From positions 124,001-188,000 of the forward strand of contig NZ_JACHIE010000005.1 of assembly GCF_014207635.1 (NCBI RefSeq): a DNA stretch of 64,000 nt, written 5' to 3'. Below the pieces are notes generated by a model. That model saw only the letters and a list, made by a program, of their open reading frames with translations. It did no database searches and was not told where the DNA came from. Below, in pieces: positions 40,243 to 49,071 of this stretch. The position numbers and the translations under genes were made by a program. Within the stretch, counting starts at the first letter, position 1, and each line of letters starts with the position of its first letter. Source of the DNA: Acetobacter lovaniensis (GTDB taxonomy: Bacteria > Pseudomonadota > Alphaproteobacteria > Acetobacterales > Acetobacteraceae).

Positions 40243-41400
40243 ATGAGCCTTCTGAGCGATGCATCCACAGTGCTTGGGTATGATAGTCAAACGGCTCAGG
40301 GCGTTACAATCAGGATCGGCCAATACATCATTACTGGTTGGGAGCGGGTGTCCATTCGCATTGGGCTGGAGATCATGCCTTGGGCAGCCATGCTGGAAAC
40401 GTCCAGTTGGCAACCCACTGCAACTGGAGGCAGCGACCTTTCAATCAACGAAGGGGATGCCTGCAGTATTCTGATCGGTAATGATCAGGTCCTGACCGGC
40501 TACGTCCAAAGCATTGCGGAGGACAATGGGACAGAAGAGCATTCCTTACGGATTATCGCCACCTCAAAGTCGGTTGATGCGGTGGAGTGCTCTGCCCTGT
40601 TTTCCACCTATCAGATGAACAATACGACCGTGCTGGGTATTGCCCAGCAGGTCTGCCAGCAGGCGGGTATACAGGTCAGGTCCATTGGCGGGGCTGGGGA
40701 TACCAATATCCAGCAGTTCTCCGTCATTCTGACCGAAACCGCGTATGAGGTCATCGAGCGCGCTACGCGCTTGGCCGGGTGCCTGTTTTACGATCAGCCA
40801 GATGGCAGCATCGTACTGGCCCCACTGGGTACCAAAAATGTCGGGTGCCTGACGGTGGGGCAAAATATCGAGCGCATGTCCGTCCTTCGCTCGCTTAATG
40901 GCCGCTACAGTAATGTGCAGGCCATCATTCAGAATATGGCGGTGCTGTTCACTCCCCCCGATGACGGGAACAAGCAGACACAGCAGATGCAGGCACAGAC
41001 CGCTCCCGTACAAGCATCTGCGAATGATAGCGGGGTAAAGCGACCGCGCACACTGCTCATTCCGGTTGAAACGGGGGATGCAGATTACGCTGTGGCTCGC
41101 CAGCGAGTGCAGTGGGAGGTCGCGCGCCGCTACGGGCGATCACAGGTGGTGGAAATAACCAGCGATAGCTGGCGGGACAGCAACGGGCACCTATGGCAAC
41201 CCAACACGCTCTGTACGGTTTCGCGCCCCCAGACAGGCTTCAAAAAAGAGCTTCTGATAGCCGAAATTGAATTCGTGCAAGGCGAGAGCGGAACCCACGC
41301 CAATCTGGTTTTGATGCCACCTCAGGCTTTCAAGCCACAGCCTCTGGTGCTTCCTCTGGCCCAGAGTGAGGGTGTAGCAGCCGCAATAAGGAACACCTGA
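40243..41400 (+). CDS. Baseplate hub protein (Mu gpP family)
   Basis: 385 residues: GVTIRIGQYIITGWERVSIR, CSILIGNDQVLTGYVQSIAE, VDAVECSALFSTYQMNNTTV and late VQWEVARRYGRSQVVEITSD, SWRDSNGHLWQPNTLCTVSR. This is the gpD/gpP-type hub that caps the tube and carries the spike. Stop overlaps the next start by one base. Confidence 0.88.
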   Translation: MSLLSDASTVLGYDSQTAQGVTIRIGQYIITGWERVSIRIGLEIMPWAAMLETSSWQPTATGGSDLSINEGDACSILIGNDQVLTGYVQSIAEDNGTEEHSLRIIATSKSVDAVECSALFSTYQMNNTTVLGIAQQVCQQAGIQVRSIGGAGDTNIQQFSVILTETAYEVIERATRLAGCLFYDQPDGSIVLAPLGTKNVGCLTVGQNIERMSVLRSLNGRYSNVQAIIQNMAVLFTPPDDGNKQTQQMQAQTAPVQASANDSGVKRPRTLLIPVETGDADYAVARQRVQWEVARRYGRSQVVEITSDSWRDSNGHLWQPNTLCTVSRPQTGFKKELLIAEIEFVQGESGTHANLVLMPPQAFKPQPLVLPLAQSEGVAAAIRNT

Positions 41401-41924
41401 TGTCCAACGCATTCAGTCGATTGGGCAGGCGCGTATCCATGGCGCTGGGGTTGGGGCGTCTGACATCCAATACGGATGAGCAAGCCTCTACTCACACCGT
41501 GCAGGCGGCACTGGCAGGCGGAGAACTCCGCAGTGATGTGCCGCTACTCCAGCAGGTTGGTTTCCACAGCCGCCCTCTGCCAGGGTCTGATGTCGTGGTG
41601 CTGTTCCAGGCGGGGGACAGATCGCGTGGTGTTGCCGTGGCAACCGGTGACCAGAGATATTATCCCCGTGACCTGCAGCCGGGTGATGCATGCCTTTACC
41701 ATGTCAAAACAGGTGCGCGGGTGTGGCTCAAGGCGGATGGCAGTATTTCCATCTCTACATCAGGCCCCCTCAATATCACTGCATCTGAGGCGGCCTTTAA
41801 CTGCCCCATAACCAGCACCGGAGATATTTCGGCAAAGGGGGACGTGCTGGCCGGCAAGATCAGCCTGACTAATCACAAGCATCCCGTGCAGGCTGCGCCA
41901 GGTACAACAGGAGCACCGGAATAA
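41400..41924 (+). CDS. Baseplate spike protein (Mu gp45 family)
   Basis: 174 residues: QVGFHSRPLPGSDVVVLFQA, GDRSRGVAVATGDQRYYPRD, the OB-fold domain of gp45/gpV, followed by a repetitive beta stretch (ITASEAAFNCPITSTGDISA) and NHKHPVQAAPGTTGAP, a His-x-His tip motif that binds metal in such spikes. It pierces the outer membrane. Confidence 0.9.
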   Translation: MSNAFSRLGRRVSMALGLGRLTSNTDEQASTHTVQAALAGGELRSDVPLLQQVGFHSRPLPGSDVVVLFQAGDRSRGVAVATGDQRYYPRDLQPGDACLYHVKTGARVWLKADGSISISTSGPLNITASEAAFNCPITSTGDISAKGDVLAGKISLTNHKHPVQAAPGTTGAPE

Positions 41925-41925
41925 A

Positions 41926-42423
41926 ATGGATATTGCTCTTTCGTGGAATGTCGCACGCGGCAAAGGGGAGTGGATTATCAGCGGTGGTGACCTACTGCTT
42001 GGTAGCGCTCTGGCCTCTGCCGTAATGGTCAGTCTGTTCTCGGATAGGGTGGCGCCGGAAACCATAACCGCGCTTGACGGTGCTGTTGGCATTTCTCCCG
42101 CAGCCGGCGCTTCTGGATCTCGCACCAACAACCGCCGTGGCTGGTGGGCCGATGCCTGGGCAGACAGCCCCATAGGCTCGCGGCTGTGGCAGATGGAGCG
42201 CGCCATAAAGGCCGGGCAGTCCAGCGTCCCGCGTGAGGTCGAGGCCATATGTCAGGAAGCCCTGCAATGGCTGGTAGATGATGGTGTGGCGCAAAGCGTG
42301 GTGGTGGCCGCCCAATGGAGTGCAACCAACAGGCAGGCGGTAGAATTCCGCGTGACTGTGCAGGAGCCCGGGCAGGTTGCCCCGCAGGTATTCCTGTTCT
42401 CTTGGGCATGGAAAGGGCTGTAA
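41926..42423 (+). CDS. Baseplate wedge protein (Mu gp46 family)
   Basis: 165 residues: GEWIISGGDLLLGSALASAV, GSRTNNRRGWWADAWADSPI, GSRLWQMERAIKAGQSSVPR, the gp46 signature (RGWWGD.....GS.LWLL.R). gp25-like wedge component. One-base gap and overlap with neighbours. Confidence 0.9.
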   Translation: MDIALSWNVARGKGEWIISGGDLLLGSALASAVMVSLFSDRVAPETITALDGAVGISPAAGASGSRTNNRRGWWADAWADSPIGSRLWQMERAIKAGQSSVPREVEAICQEALQWLVDDGVAQSVVVAAQWSATNRQAVEFRVTVQEPGQVAPQVFLFSWAWKGL

Positions 42424-43538
42424 TGCCATATGCAAGACCAACCCTGACTGACCTGCGCCAGCAGGCATTGCAGGATGTTCTGGACGGCGGGATAGCAGGT
42501 GTTTCCGCAGTGCTGCGCTTTTCAGTCCTCAGTGTGCTCTGTTACGCGCTAGCGGGTCTTACATACCTTCATTACGCCTATCTGGACTGGATATCCCAAC
42601 AGGCTGTTCCTTGGACTGCAACGGACGAATATCTGGAAAGCTGGGGGGCTTTGAAAGGCGTTACCCGCAAGGCTCCGTCCGCTGCATCTGGTAGCGTTGC
42701 CTTCAATGTCACGGGGGATGGTACCATTCCGGCTGGCACCGGTATCGCGCTGGCTGGTGGTTTAATGGCCACAACAACGGCAGACAGCACAACCAGCAAT
42801 AGTGTGGCTACGGCCCCGGCCACATGTAGCGTAACAGGAAGCGCTGGCAACATACCAGTAGGCAGCCTTGCAACATTATCCAGCCCTGTCCCTGGCATCC
42901 AGACAGTGGGGCAGGTGTCTTCAGCGTTTGGTGGTGGAGCTGATCTTGAGGAAGAGGAGGACTTCCGCTCCCGCGTCCTGCTTGCGTGGCAAGGGGATGG
43001 AGAAAACGGCAAAAAACAGGATTACATAGACTGGGCTCTGGCTATCCCCGGCGTAACCCGCGCATGGGTTAACCCTTTGGGTTTTGGGGCTGGAACAATG
43101 GTAGTTTATCCCATGCTGGATGCTGCCAACGCAGCTAGCGGTGGCTTCCCGAACGGGACTAATGGGGCCAGTGATTCGGATACACGGTATGCCACAGCGA
43201 CAGGGGACCAACTGGTCATTGCCAATGCGCTTTATCAGTCTCAACCAGTCGATGCTCTTGTCATCGTCTGTGCCCCTGTCGCCCAACCCGTAGACTTTAC
43301 AATAGTCGATCTGGGGACCGGGAATACGGTTGCGAACCAGGCCCTTATCAAGGCCGCATTGACCGATATGTTCCTGCGCCTGTCAGCTCCCGGTGGAACG
43401 ATACACCCCAATAACTGGGATGAAGCCCTGTCAGCCCTTAATCTAAGCACCTTCAGCGTGTCTGAACCTACGGGGCCAGTTACGGGTGCCAATGCAGCGG
43501 CCATGCCGATGCTGGGTTCCATCACTTTCGAGAGCTGA
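42423..43538 (+). CDS. Baseplate J family protein (Mu gp47)
   Basis: 371 residues from ATG 42423: YARPTLTDLRQQALQDVLDG, then EYLESWGALKGVTRKAPSAA and a beta-rich middle, EEEDFRSRVLLAWQGDGENG, KKQDYIDWALAIPGVTRAWV, the central baseplate J motif. Builds the wedge around the hub. An earlier in-frame ATG inside gp46 is rejected. Confidence 0.92.
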   Translation: MPYARPTLTDLRQQALQDVLDGGIAGVSAVLRFSVLSVLCYALAGLTYLHYAYLDWISQQAVPWTATDEYLESWGALKGVTRKAPSAASGSVAFNVTGDGTIPAGTGIALAGGLMATTTADSTTSNSVATAPATCSVTGSAGNIPVGSLATLSSPVPGIQTVGQVSSAFGGGADLEEEEDFRSRVLLAWQGDGENGKKQDYIDWALAIPGVTRAWVNPLGFGAGTMVVYPMLDAANAASGGFPNGTNGASDSDTRYATATGDQLVIANALYQSQPVDALVIVCAPVAQPVDFTIVDLGTGNTVANQALIKAALTDMFLRLSAPGGTIHPNNWDEALSALNLSTFSVSEPTGPVTGANAAAMPMLGSITFES

Positions 43539-43539
43539 T

Positions 43540-44130
43540 ATGCCGCCAGTCTTCACCAAAGATATGTTTCGGTCGGCCTTCATGAGCCTTCTTCCCACCG
43601 GGCCGATCTGGCCTCGGGGCGAGGGGAGTGTTCTTTACAAAATTAGTGGCGCATGGGCTGCCAGTTTTGCACGTAGCTCTGACCGGGCAGGTAATCTGCT
43701 GGTTGATGCGTTTCCCACCAGTACAACCGAACTGTTGCCTGAGTGGGAGGCAACACTTGGGCTGCCAGATCCATGCGCTGGGGTGAACCCCAGCATTGAG
43801 CAACGGCGGGCACAGGTTGTGGCCCGACTGACCGATACCAACGGGTGCTCTGTCCCGTATTTCATCGCTTTTGCTAAAGCCCTTGGCTACGACATCACCA
43901 TAACGCAGTTTGCTCCCCGGCGCTTTGGGGCACGTTTTGGCACACCATTTGGAGGTGATGCCTGGGCCTACGCATGGCAGGTCAATGCCCCCCAGTTCAC
44001 AATCAACCGGCTGAAGTTCGGTGACAGCTTCGGCCAGCCTTGGGCGCAGTGGAGCAATAATGTTCTTCAGTGCGAGCTGAAGGCCCGCGCCCCAGCCCAT
44101 ACAATCCTTTTATTCAATTACGGGAACTGA
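43540..44130 (+). CDS. Tail protein YmfQ / Mu gp48 family
   Basis: 196 residues: SLLPTGPIWPRGEGSVLYKI, DAFPTSTTELLPEWEATLGL, PDPCAGVNPSIEQRRAQVVA, the DUF2313/gp48 signature. A gpI-like baseplate protein linking the wedge to the tail fibres. One-base gap after gp47. Confidence 0.92.
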   Translation: MPPVFTKDMFRSAFMSLLPTGPIWPRGEGSVLYKISGAWAASFARSSDRAGNLLVDAFPTSTTELLPEWEATLGLPDPCAGVNPSIEQRRAQVVARLTDTNGCSVPYFIAFAKALGYDITITQFAPRRFGARFGTPFGGDAWAYAWQVNAPQFTINRLKFGDSFGQPWAQWSNNVLQCELKARAPAHTILLFNYGN

Positions 44131-44131
44131 C

Positions 44132-45088
44132 ATGGATCTGCTGATAGCGACAAACACAGTCCCACAGGAGCAGGCGGATAAAGCACCCGCCTCCGGCACG
44201 CCCGGGTGGGCCACGGACGGGAACCCTGCTACCGGCCAAATGGCGACCGATGCACCTGCCTGGCACTACAATATGATGATGTCGGAATTGCTTGCCATCA
44301 TCAAAGCCGCTGGCTTCACGCCCAGCAATTCTGATTGGTCACAGGTCCTCAAGGCCATGCAGACCATATTTTCTCCTGCGCAATATGGTGTTGCCCCGTA
44401 TAGCGCACAACTCGCGCAACTGGTGGGCGGGTACCCTACAGGCGCTATCGTGTTTGACGCTGCAGGAAATTACTGGCGTTCGACCAAAGACAGTAACCTG
44501 AGTGTTCCCGGCGTAGATGGGGCAACGTGGGAAAGTCTGTTTAACGGGCTTGCTACCCAAGCCGCCCTGACTTCGGAGACGCAGCAGCGCAGCGATGCAG
44601 ACCAGGCACTGGACAAGGCCATCACGGATGAAGCAGCAGCACGGATAGCAGCGCAGTACGTTCAGTCTGTTCCGGGAACAGGCCAGACACGCATTACGTC
44701 CCTTGTGGAAAATTCGGACGGGCGCGCGGTATTCGGAGATGGAACAAACACACCCGTTCTGGCGAACCTTGCCGATCTTCCGTTGTCCAGCCCATCTTTG
44801 CAAATACAGAATTTTACTGTGTCTGGCCCGAACAGCGGGGCTGTAATAACGACATTTCCTGTGGCGTTCAAAGCCGGGACTATTCCGCTAGTCTGGCTTC
44901 GAATAAATAACGAGCCAAACTCAAACGCATGTACTCGTGTGGCTCATCTTAGTATAGACTCCAATTATAATGAGATAATAAGTAATACCGGTTTCCAATG
45001 GTCAGCGACATACTTAGCTAATACAAGTAACGGCAACTCACTGGTACCATTTTCCCTATCTGTCCTCGCGATAGGAGAAAGACAATGA
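44132..45088 (+). CDS. Tail fibre protein
   Basis: 318 residues. The N-terminus (EQADKAPASGTPGWATDGNP, AWHYNMMMSELLAIIKAAGF) is the baseplate-attachment end seen in alphaproteobacterial phage fibres. A helical linker (SETQQRSDADQALDKAITDE) precedes a beta-rich receptor-binding end. Bases 44,830-45,060 are visibly richer in A and T than the rest, which fits horizontal exchange of the host-range tip. Confidence 0.75.
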   Translation: MDLLIATNTVPQEQADKAPASGTPGWATDGNPATGQMATDAPAWHYNMMMSELLAIIKAAGFTPSNSDWSQVLKAMQTIFSPAQYGVAPYSAQLAQLVGGYPTGAIVFDAAGNYWRSTKDSNLSVPGVDGATWESLFNGLATQAALTSETQQRSDADQALDKAITDEAAARIAAQYVQSVPGTGQTRITSLVENSDGRAVFGDGTNTPVLANLADLPLSSPSLQIQNFTVSGPNSGAVITTFPVAFKAGTIPLVWLRINNEPNSNACTRVAHLSIDSNYNEIISNTGFQWSATYLANTSNGNSLVPFSLSVLAIGERQ

Positions 45089-45522
45089 GCACTCTGGACG
45101 AACTGAAAACGGCGTATCCGGCTAGGTACTACGCCAGTCTGGATAAACCCTGCGCGTGGTACGATATGTGGTCGTGTATTTCTACGGACGGATTGCCACC
45201 GGCAAATACGCTGTACGCTATGACAGACGCGCAATGGGAGGCAAAGGGCGGCAATACAGGCACAACAAGCATGTATGTAGAGAATGGCAGACTGGTCGAT
45301 TATACGCCGCCTGTTGTTGTCGTGCCGCTGAAAACACAGGCGGCCTCGGCAATGGTGTGGATACAGCAGCAGGCCAATCTGGCCTCTGCCATGGGCGAGG
45401 TCTTTACGGCGGATATGAAAGCGTATGTGAAAGCCATCGCCGCCATAGCTGGCGGCACGGACACCACCAGCACGGCGCTGCCTGTCCAGCCCACGGATGT
45501 GATGGAAGCAGCTACTGCCTGA
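45085..45522 (+). CDS. Tail fibre assembly/accessory protein
   Basis: 145 residues: DELKTAYPARYYASLDKPCA, LYAMTDAQWEAKGGNTGTTS then a helical C-terminal half. A short tail-fibre partner with AMTDAQWEAK resembling fibre chaperone C-terminal motifs. Start overlaps the fibre stop (ATGA). Role inferred from place. Confidence 0.55.
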   Translation: MSTLDELKTAYPARYYASLDKPCAWYDMWSCISTDGLPPANTLYAMTDAQWEAKGGNTGTTSMYVENGRLVDYTPPVVVVPLKTQAASAMVWIQQQANLASAMGEVFTADMKAYVKAIAAIAGGTDTTSTALPVQPTDVMEAATA

Positions 45523-45550
45523 CCAGTATCGCCCCGTCTGCACCGACCTG

Positions 45551-45573
45551 CCGCCCCGTGAGGCGGTTTTTTT
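45551..45573 (+). terminator. Intrinsic terminator after tail fibre genes
   Basis: CCGCC-CCGTGA-GGCGG stem-loop followed by seven T. Ends the tail transcript ahead of the lysis region. Confidence 0.75.
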
Positions 45574-45590
45574 ATGCCTGGATAAAATGA

Positions 45591-46088
45591 ATGACCCAAC
45601 CACAGTGCGCAGGCCCATGCGCGGCTGATGATGACCTGCGCGTGATCGTGGACAGCCACGCCCGCCGCCTTGATGGACTGGAGGACGATGTGGACACACT
45701 CAAGTCCGGCCAGTCCGCCATGATGGAGAAGCTGATCTCTGTTGAGGCACAGGGGCAGGAGCGCGAGCGCAACCGGGCTGTTGAAGCATCGGACACGCGC
45801 AAGGCGCTGACGGATCTGACCAAGCAGATTGCTGAACATACTGGCGCACAAAAGCGGCAGAATGAGCTGAAAGAGCAGGAACTGCGGGCGGTAAAAATCC
45901 GTGGTGAGAAAATCAAGATATGGGGGACAGTCATCGGCATAGTTGCCACGCTAGGTGGCATGGTCGGTGGAACGCTCCTTTCCAGCCAGACATGGGATGA
46001 CTGGGCGTTTGGTGGCGTGCATTTCCTTCATCGCCACCCGCATAGCGATGAGGGGAAACAGGAGGCAGGTCAGCATGAGCGGCCTTAA
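45591..46088 (+). CDS. Coiled-coil single-pass membrane protein, lysis-associated
   Basis: 165 residues. A long heptad-rich helix (VIVDSHARRLDGLEDDVDTL, LTDLTKQIAEHTGAQKRQNE) is followed by one transmembrane segment (WGTVIGIVATLGGMVGGTLL) and a short His-rich tail. The layout resembles XhlA-type haemolysin/holin accessory proteins. It overlaps the putative endolysin by 14 bases, supporting a lysis role. Confidence 0.6.
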   Translation: MTQPQCAGPCAADDDLRVIVDSHARRLDGLEDDVDTLKSGQSAMMEKLISVEAQGQERERNRAVEASDTRKALTDLTKQIAEHTGAQKRQNELKEQELRAVKIRGEKIKIWGTVIGIVATLGGMVGGTLLSSQTWDDWAFGGVHFLHRHPHSDEGKQEAGQHERP

Positions 46089-46548
46089 TCTTCCTCAGTT
46101 CAAGGCTCAAATTGTTCAGCCTGTTGTTATGGCTATGGGACAGGGTGGGGATGCCGCAGTTAACCTGCTGACGGGCACAGCTCTGGCAGAAAGCGGATTA
46201 TGCTACTTGGAGCAGATACAGGGCCCGGCCCTTGGCCTGTTCCAGATGGAGCCTGCAACGCATGCTGATTGCTGGGCCAACTGGCTCCGTTACCAGCCCG
46301 ACCTGGCTCAGCGTATTCTGCTGCTATGTGGGCTGACGGGTTCGCCAGACGCGGGCGCAATGGTTTGGAACCTGCGCTATGCATGCGCCATGGCCCGGGT
46401 GAAATACCTGCGCTCACCAGCCCTTCTACCTGTTGCCAACGATGCGGCCGCGCTGAGCGCCTATCACAAGCAGAATTACAATACGGCGTTTGGTGCGGCC
46501 AATGCGGCCTGCAACGTCGGGTTGTTCCAGCAGGCAATAGCAGCCTGA
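46075..46548 (+). CDS. Putative phage endolysin (lysozyme-like)
   Basis: 157 residues: LLTGTALAESGLCYLEQIQG, PALGLFQMEPATHADCWANW, later NLRYACAMARVKYLRSPALL. The AESGL...GPALGLFQMEP pattern resembles lytic transglycosylase/lysozyme folds in phage cell-wall enzymes, with the glutamate in ALAESGL as candidate catalytic residue. GGAGGCAGGT lies upstream of the ATG at 46075. No signal peptide, so a holin would be needed for release. Confidence 0.65.
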   Translation: MSGLNLPQFKAQIVQPVVMAMGQGGDAAVNLLTGTALAESGLCYLEQIQGPALGLFQMEPATHADCWANWLRYQPDLAQRILLLCGLTGSPDAGAMVWNLRYACAMARVKYLRSPALLPVANDAAALSAYHKQNYNTAFGAANAACNVGLFQQAIAA

Positions 46549-46563
46549 GGAAAGGAGCCAGCC

Positions 46564-46989
46564 ATGCGGCTTGCTCTGTTGCGCCAGATAGCATGGCGTC
46601 TCTTGATCAGGGAAAAACTTATGGTGGATACACCGCCCCAGCCCGCCAGAACGGCTGCGCTGACAGCAAAAGCTGTGAGCAAGCCAACGGTTCTGGTCGG
46701 GATTGTTCTCAGTATTCCTGACCCCTACCGCGAATATGTGCTGCTGGCATGGATGGCCGTAGCACTAGCCTGCACGGATCTGACACCTCCTGTCGGCCAT
46801 GGCCGCATGCAAGTTGTTCTGATGCTGGCCTACCGGACACTCAACTTTATTGCCTGCAACTGGGGGGCTGCGGCCAACGCGCTGACGACCCTCTGGATCA
46901 GCAAGGGGAGCGATCTTCGCCCCCCGGTTGTAGCCGGGCGGGCAATTGTTCCGTCCAGCCCTTTGGCGCGGGACAGTCCCCCGGAATAA
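46564..46989 (+). CDS. Putative holin-like membrane protein
   Basis: 141 residues; a hydrophobic pair (VSKPTVLVGIVLSIPDPYRE, YVLLAWMAVALACTDLTPPV) and a further hydrophobic segment (MLAYRTLNFIACNWGAAANA) suggest two to three membrane passes. Position directly after the endolysin favours a holin. A later start at 46621 (MVDTPPQPAR) is possible. Not assigned to a known holin family. Confidence 0.45.
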   Translation: MRLALLRQIAWRLLIREKLMVDTPPQPARTAALTAKAVSKPTVLVGIVLSIPDPYREYVLLAWMAVALACTDLTPPVGHGRMQVVLMLAYRTLNFIACNWGAAANALTTLWISKGSDLRPPVVAGRAIVPSSPLARDSPPE

Positions 46990-47013
46990 CCCCGCCTTTC
47001 TCCCCCAACCAAC

Positions 47014-47039
47014 AGCCGCCCGAAGAGGCGGCTTTTTTT
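47014..47039 (+). terminator. Intrinsic terminator
   Basis: AGCCGCC-CGAAGA-GGCGGCT stem followed by a run of seven T. Strong terminator ahead of the 97-residue gene. Confidence 0.8.
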
Positions 47040-47054
47040 ATGGAGCAATCCCAT

Positions 47055-47348
47055 ATGAACGAACTTCAGTCCGCCACGGCCCTGAATGGTCTGGTCTCCC
47101 AGATTGCTGGCAAACATGAGGATGCTGCGGTTAAGGCCGACCTCAATCTGGCCGGTACGGCAATCAGCTTGCTGGTGCAAACGCTGGTGCCCCGGCTGGA
47201 TCCAGGGCTCGACCTGAATGGGGTGGATACCGCCCTGTCCGAAATTTTCTCCGGCATGACCAAACTGGCCGCTCTGACGGCGGGAGCCACGGCTGCCGCG
47301 CAGGTACCGCAGGCCCCTGCCACAGACCCCACTCAGGTTTCGGCCTGA
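47055..47348 (+). CDS. Helical hypothetical protein
   Basis: 97 residues from MNELQSATALNGLV. Helical with alternating Ala/Leu (LNLAGTAISLLVQTLVPRLD) and an Ala/Pro-rich tail. No motif recognised. Lies between two strong terminators, so it is an independent monocistronic unit, a moron-like arrangement. Confidence 0.5.
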   Translation: MNELQSATALNGLVSQIAGKHEDAAVKADLNLAGTAISLLVQTLVPRLDPGLDLNGVDTALSEIFSGMTKLAALTAGATAAAQVPQAPATDPTQVSA

Positions 47349-47355
47349 CCTACTC

Positions 47356-47386
47356 GCCCCGTTGCAAATGCAGCGGGGCTTTTTTT
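47356..47386 (+). terminator. Intrinsic terminator
   Basis: GCCCCGTTGC-AAAT-GCAGCGGGGC (10-bp stem with one G-T pair) followed by seven T. Confidence 0.85.
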
Positions 47387-47406
47387 GCTTTCTGCCCAAA
47401 GGCTCA

Positions 47407-48099
47407 ATGATGAAACCGAGTTCTCTGCGTAATATCCTGCGCTCCGGCACGCCCGAGAGTGTTCATCCCGTTCAGATTGAGGCTGTTGATCAGGGCAAGC
47501 GCCGCTTTATGGGGTGTGCCCTTATGTCAGTGGGCGCTCTGGTGGCCATTGCCACCACGTCCGGCTGCTCCGTCACAACCACAAATGGCGTAACAACCAT
47601 CACGCTGGACGTGGCAAAAGTGAAAGCTTACGGGCAGGCAGGCCTGAATGCGGCCGCCACCGTAAGCAGCTTCCTGTCCGCATTTCCCACACTCGCGCCC
47701 TATGCCGCAGCTATCAGCGTTGCCGATACCGCGCTTTCCGGGGCACTGTCCGCGTTCTCGAATGCTGCCGGATCCACGCTGACCATCAATTATAATGATG
47801 CGACGTGGAAAACCCGTGTGAGCAGCATTCTTGCCGGTATGACCACGGTCTCCGGGGCGATCAACAGCGCCATTTCCGGGTCAGGCTCCATTCTGTCCGC
47901 CACGGTTATTGCCGATGCTAAAACGGCAGATAATGCCCTGATCACCATCATCAGTGTGTTTGAGGCGTTGCTGGGCATTTCCTCCACTCATGCGCCGGTT
48001 CGGGCGCGTATGACCCGCGATATGGTGTTTGTGGGGGCTACCAACCCTGCCACAGGCATGACCGAGGCGAAGGCTCTGGCCATTCTGGGGGCGAAGTAA
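47407..48099 (+). CDS. Putative lipoprotein or membrane-anchored phage protein
   Basis: 230 residues. After a polar 50-residue lead comes a hydrophobic stretch ending in a cysteine (SVGALVAIATTSGCSVTTTN), lipobox-like but unusually far from the start, which is odd. The rest is Ala/Ser/Thr-rich (YAAAISVADTALSGALSAFS, and NSAISGSGSILSATVIADAK), suggesting a surface-exposed or repetitive helical protein. Possible lysogenic-conversion function; unknown. Confidence 0.5.
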   Translation: MMKPSSLRNILRSGTPESVHPVQIEAVDQGKRRFMGCALMSVGALVAIATTSGCSVTTTNGVTTITLDVAKVKAYGQAGLNAAATVSSFLSAFPTLAPYAAAISVADTALSGALSAFSNAAGSTLTINYNDATWKTRVSSILAGMTTVSGAINSAISGSGSILSATVIADAKTADNALITIISVFEALLGISSTHAPVRARMTRDMVFVGATNPATGMTEAKALAILGAK

Positions 48100-48188
48100 T
48101 GCGGCCATGCGCCTTGATCGCCTCGGCCGGGGCCATTCTGGCTGGAGCGTGGGTTGCAAGCGTCTGTGTGCGGGCATGGTATCTGTGA
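48099..48188 (+). CDS. 29-residue membrane peptide
   Basis: MRPCALIASAGAILAGAWVA then SVCVRAWYL, one hydrophobic helix. Starts overlapping the previous stop by one base (TAATG) and ends overlapping the next start (GTGA). Real because of this packing; unknown function, lysis-region context. Confidence 0.45.
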   Translation: MRPCALIASAGAILAGAWVASVCVRAWYL

Positions 48189-48973
48189 GCGGGCGCAAGC
48201 TTGGGTGCCGTCCGGCTGTTGTTCTGCCGGGGCAGCCCCGTTTGGGTGGCCTGCGCATGATGGCCCGCAAGGCTCCTTCCGTGCTGGACCGGTCGCATAT
48301 TAATCCGGCTCCGCTCATGTTGGGAAACGACCAGATTGGAGATTGCACCAGCGTAGGGCTGGCTAATGCCCTGCGTGCCACGGCGGCCCTCGGCGGCTTC
48401 CAGATCGGTGTGGATGACGACAGCGTTATCCAGTTCTATGCCGAGAGCACCGGATACAGGCCGGGCTGTCCAGAAACAGATCAGGGCGGGATAGAAGTTG
48501 AGGTTCTGAGCTTTGCCGCAGGCGTTGGCTACCAGCTTGAAGCGGGTGCTTACTATCCCCTGTGGGGCACAACCGATGCACAGGATCGCAACGCTCTGGC
48601 TTTGATTATGGCCAGCCTCGGGACTGTCTATCTCGGCGTGCTGCTTTCCCAGTCTGACATGAATCAGATTGAATCGACCAATGGCGCATGCGTGCTGGAG
48701 GCGGACAACGGCGCATATGGGGATACCACGCCAGGCAGCGCTGGCGGCCATTGTCTGCTGGGCTGGAGTTATAGCGGCCTGTCCGATTCCGACACGGTAG
48801 ACCTGCTGACGTGGGGCGCAATCCAGAAGGTCACATGGGGATGGCTGCGCAGCCGGATCATGGAGGCCCATGGTCTTGTCTGGCCGCAGCTCACATTGGC
48901 CAACGGCCTGTATCCAACTGGGCCAGATATTGATGCGCTCAAAGCGCAAAATGTGGAGTTTCTGACAGCATGA
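48185..48973 (+). CDS. C1-peptidase-like protein
   Basis: 262 residues from the GTG at 48185, whose overlap with the preceding TGA fixes the start. Residues LGNDQIGDCTSVGLANALRA carry a Gln-x(3)-Asp-Cys arrangement like the papain oxyanion/nucleophile region. A histidine follows in DTTPGSAGGHCLLGWSYSGL, and LTWGAIQKVTWGWL resembles the NSWG segment with the Asn replaced by Thr. This fits a papain-like (C1A) fold, possibly inactive or altered. A cysteine-peptidase-like protein in a phage lysis region is unusual; its substrate is unknown. Confidence 0.6.
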   Translation: MSGRKLGCRPAVVLPGQPRLGGLRMMARKAPSVLDRSHINPAPLMLGNDQIGDCTSVGLANALRATAALGGFQIGVDDDSVIQFYAESTGYRPGCPETDQGGIEVEVLSFAAGVGYQLEAGAYYPLWGTTDAQDRNALALIMASLGTVYLGVLLSQSDMNQIESTNGACVLEADNGAYGDTTPGSAGGHCLLGWSYSGLSDSDTVDLLTWGAIQKVTWGWLRSRIMEAHGLVWPQLTLANGLYPTGPDIDALKAQNVEFLTA

Positions 48974-49071
48974 CAGTCATTGCATTCACCGCCACCGCTA
49001 TCGCCGGGGTAGCCGTAGGGCTCCTCGGTGGTTTTGTTTTTTATGCTTATGCCGCGAGTAATTCACAATGA
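48970..49071 (+). CDS. 33-residue membrane peptide
   Basis: MTVIAFTATAIAGVAVGLLG then GFVFYAYAASNSQ: one transmembrane helix. Four-base overlaps on both sides. Function unknown. Confidence 0.5.
   Translation: MTVIAFTATAIAGVAVGLLGGFVFYAYAASNSQ

Noticed and set aside
25533..44130. Whole prophage as a transposable Mu-like phage
   Set aside because: The tail is Mu-type and DUF3164 is present, but there is no transposase A/B pair and the element sits at a tRNA with a tyrosine integrase.
48038..48949. 303-residue minus-strand frame
   Set aside because: Antisense to the peptidase-like gene, whose start overlap and motifs support the plus strand.
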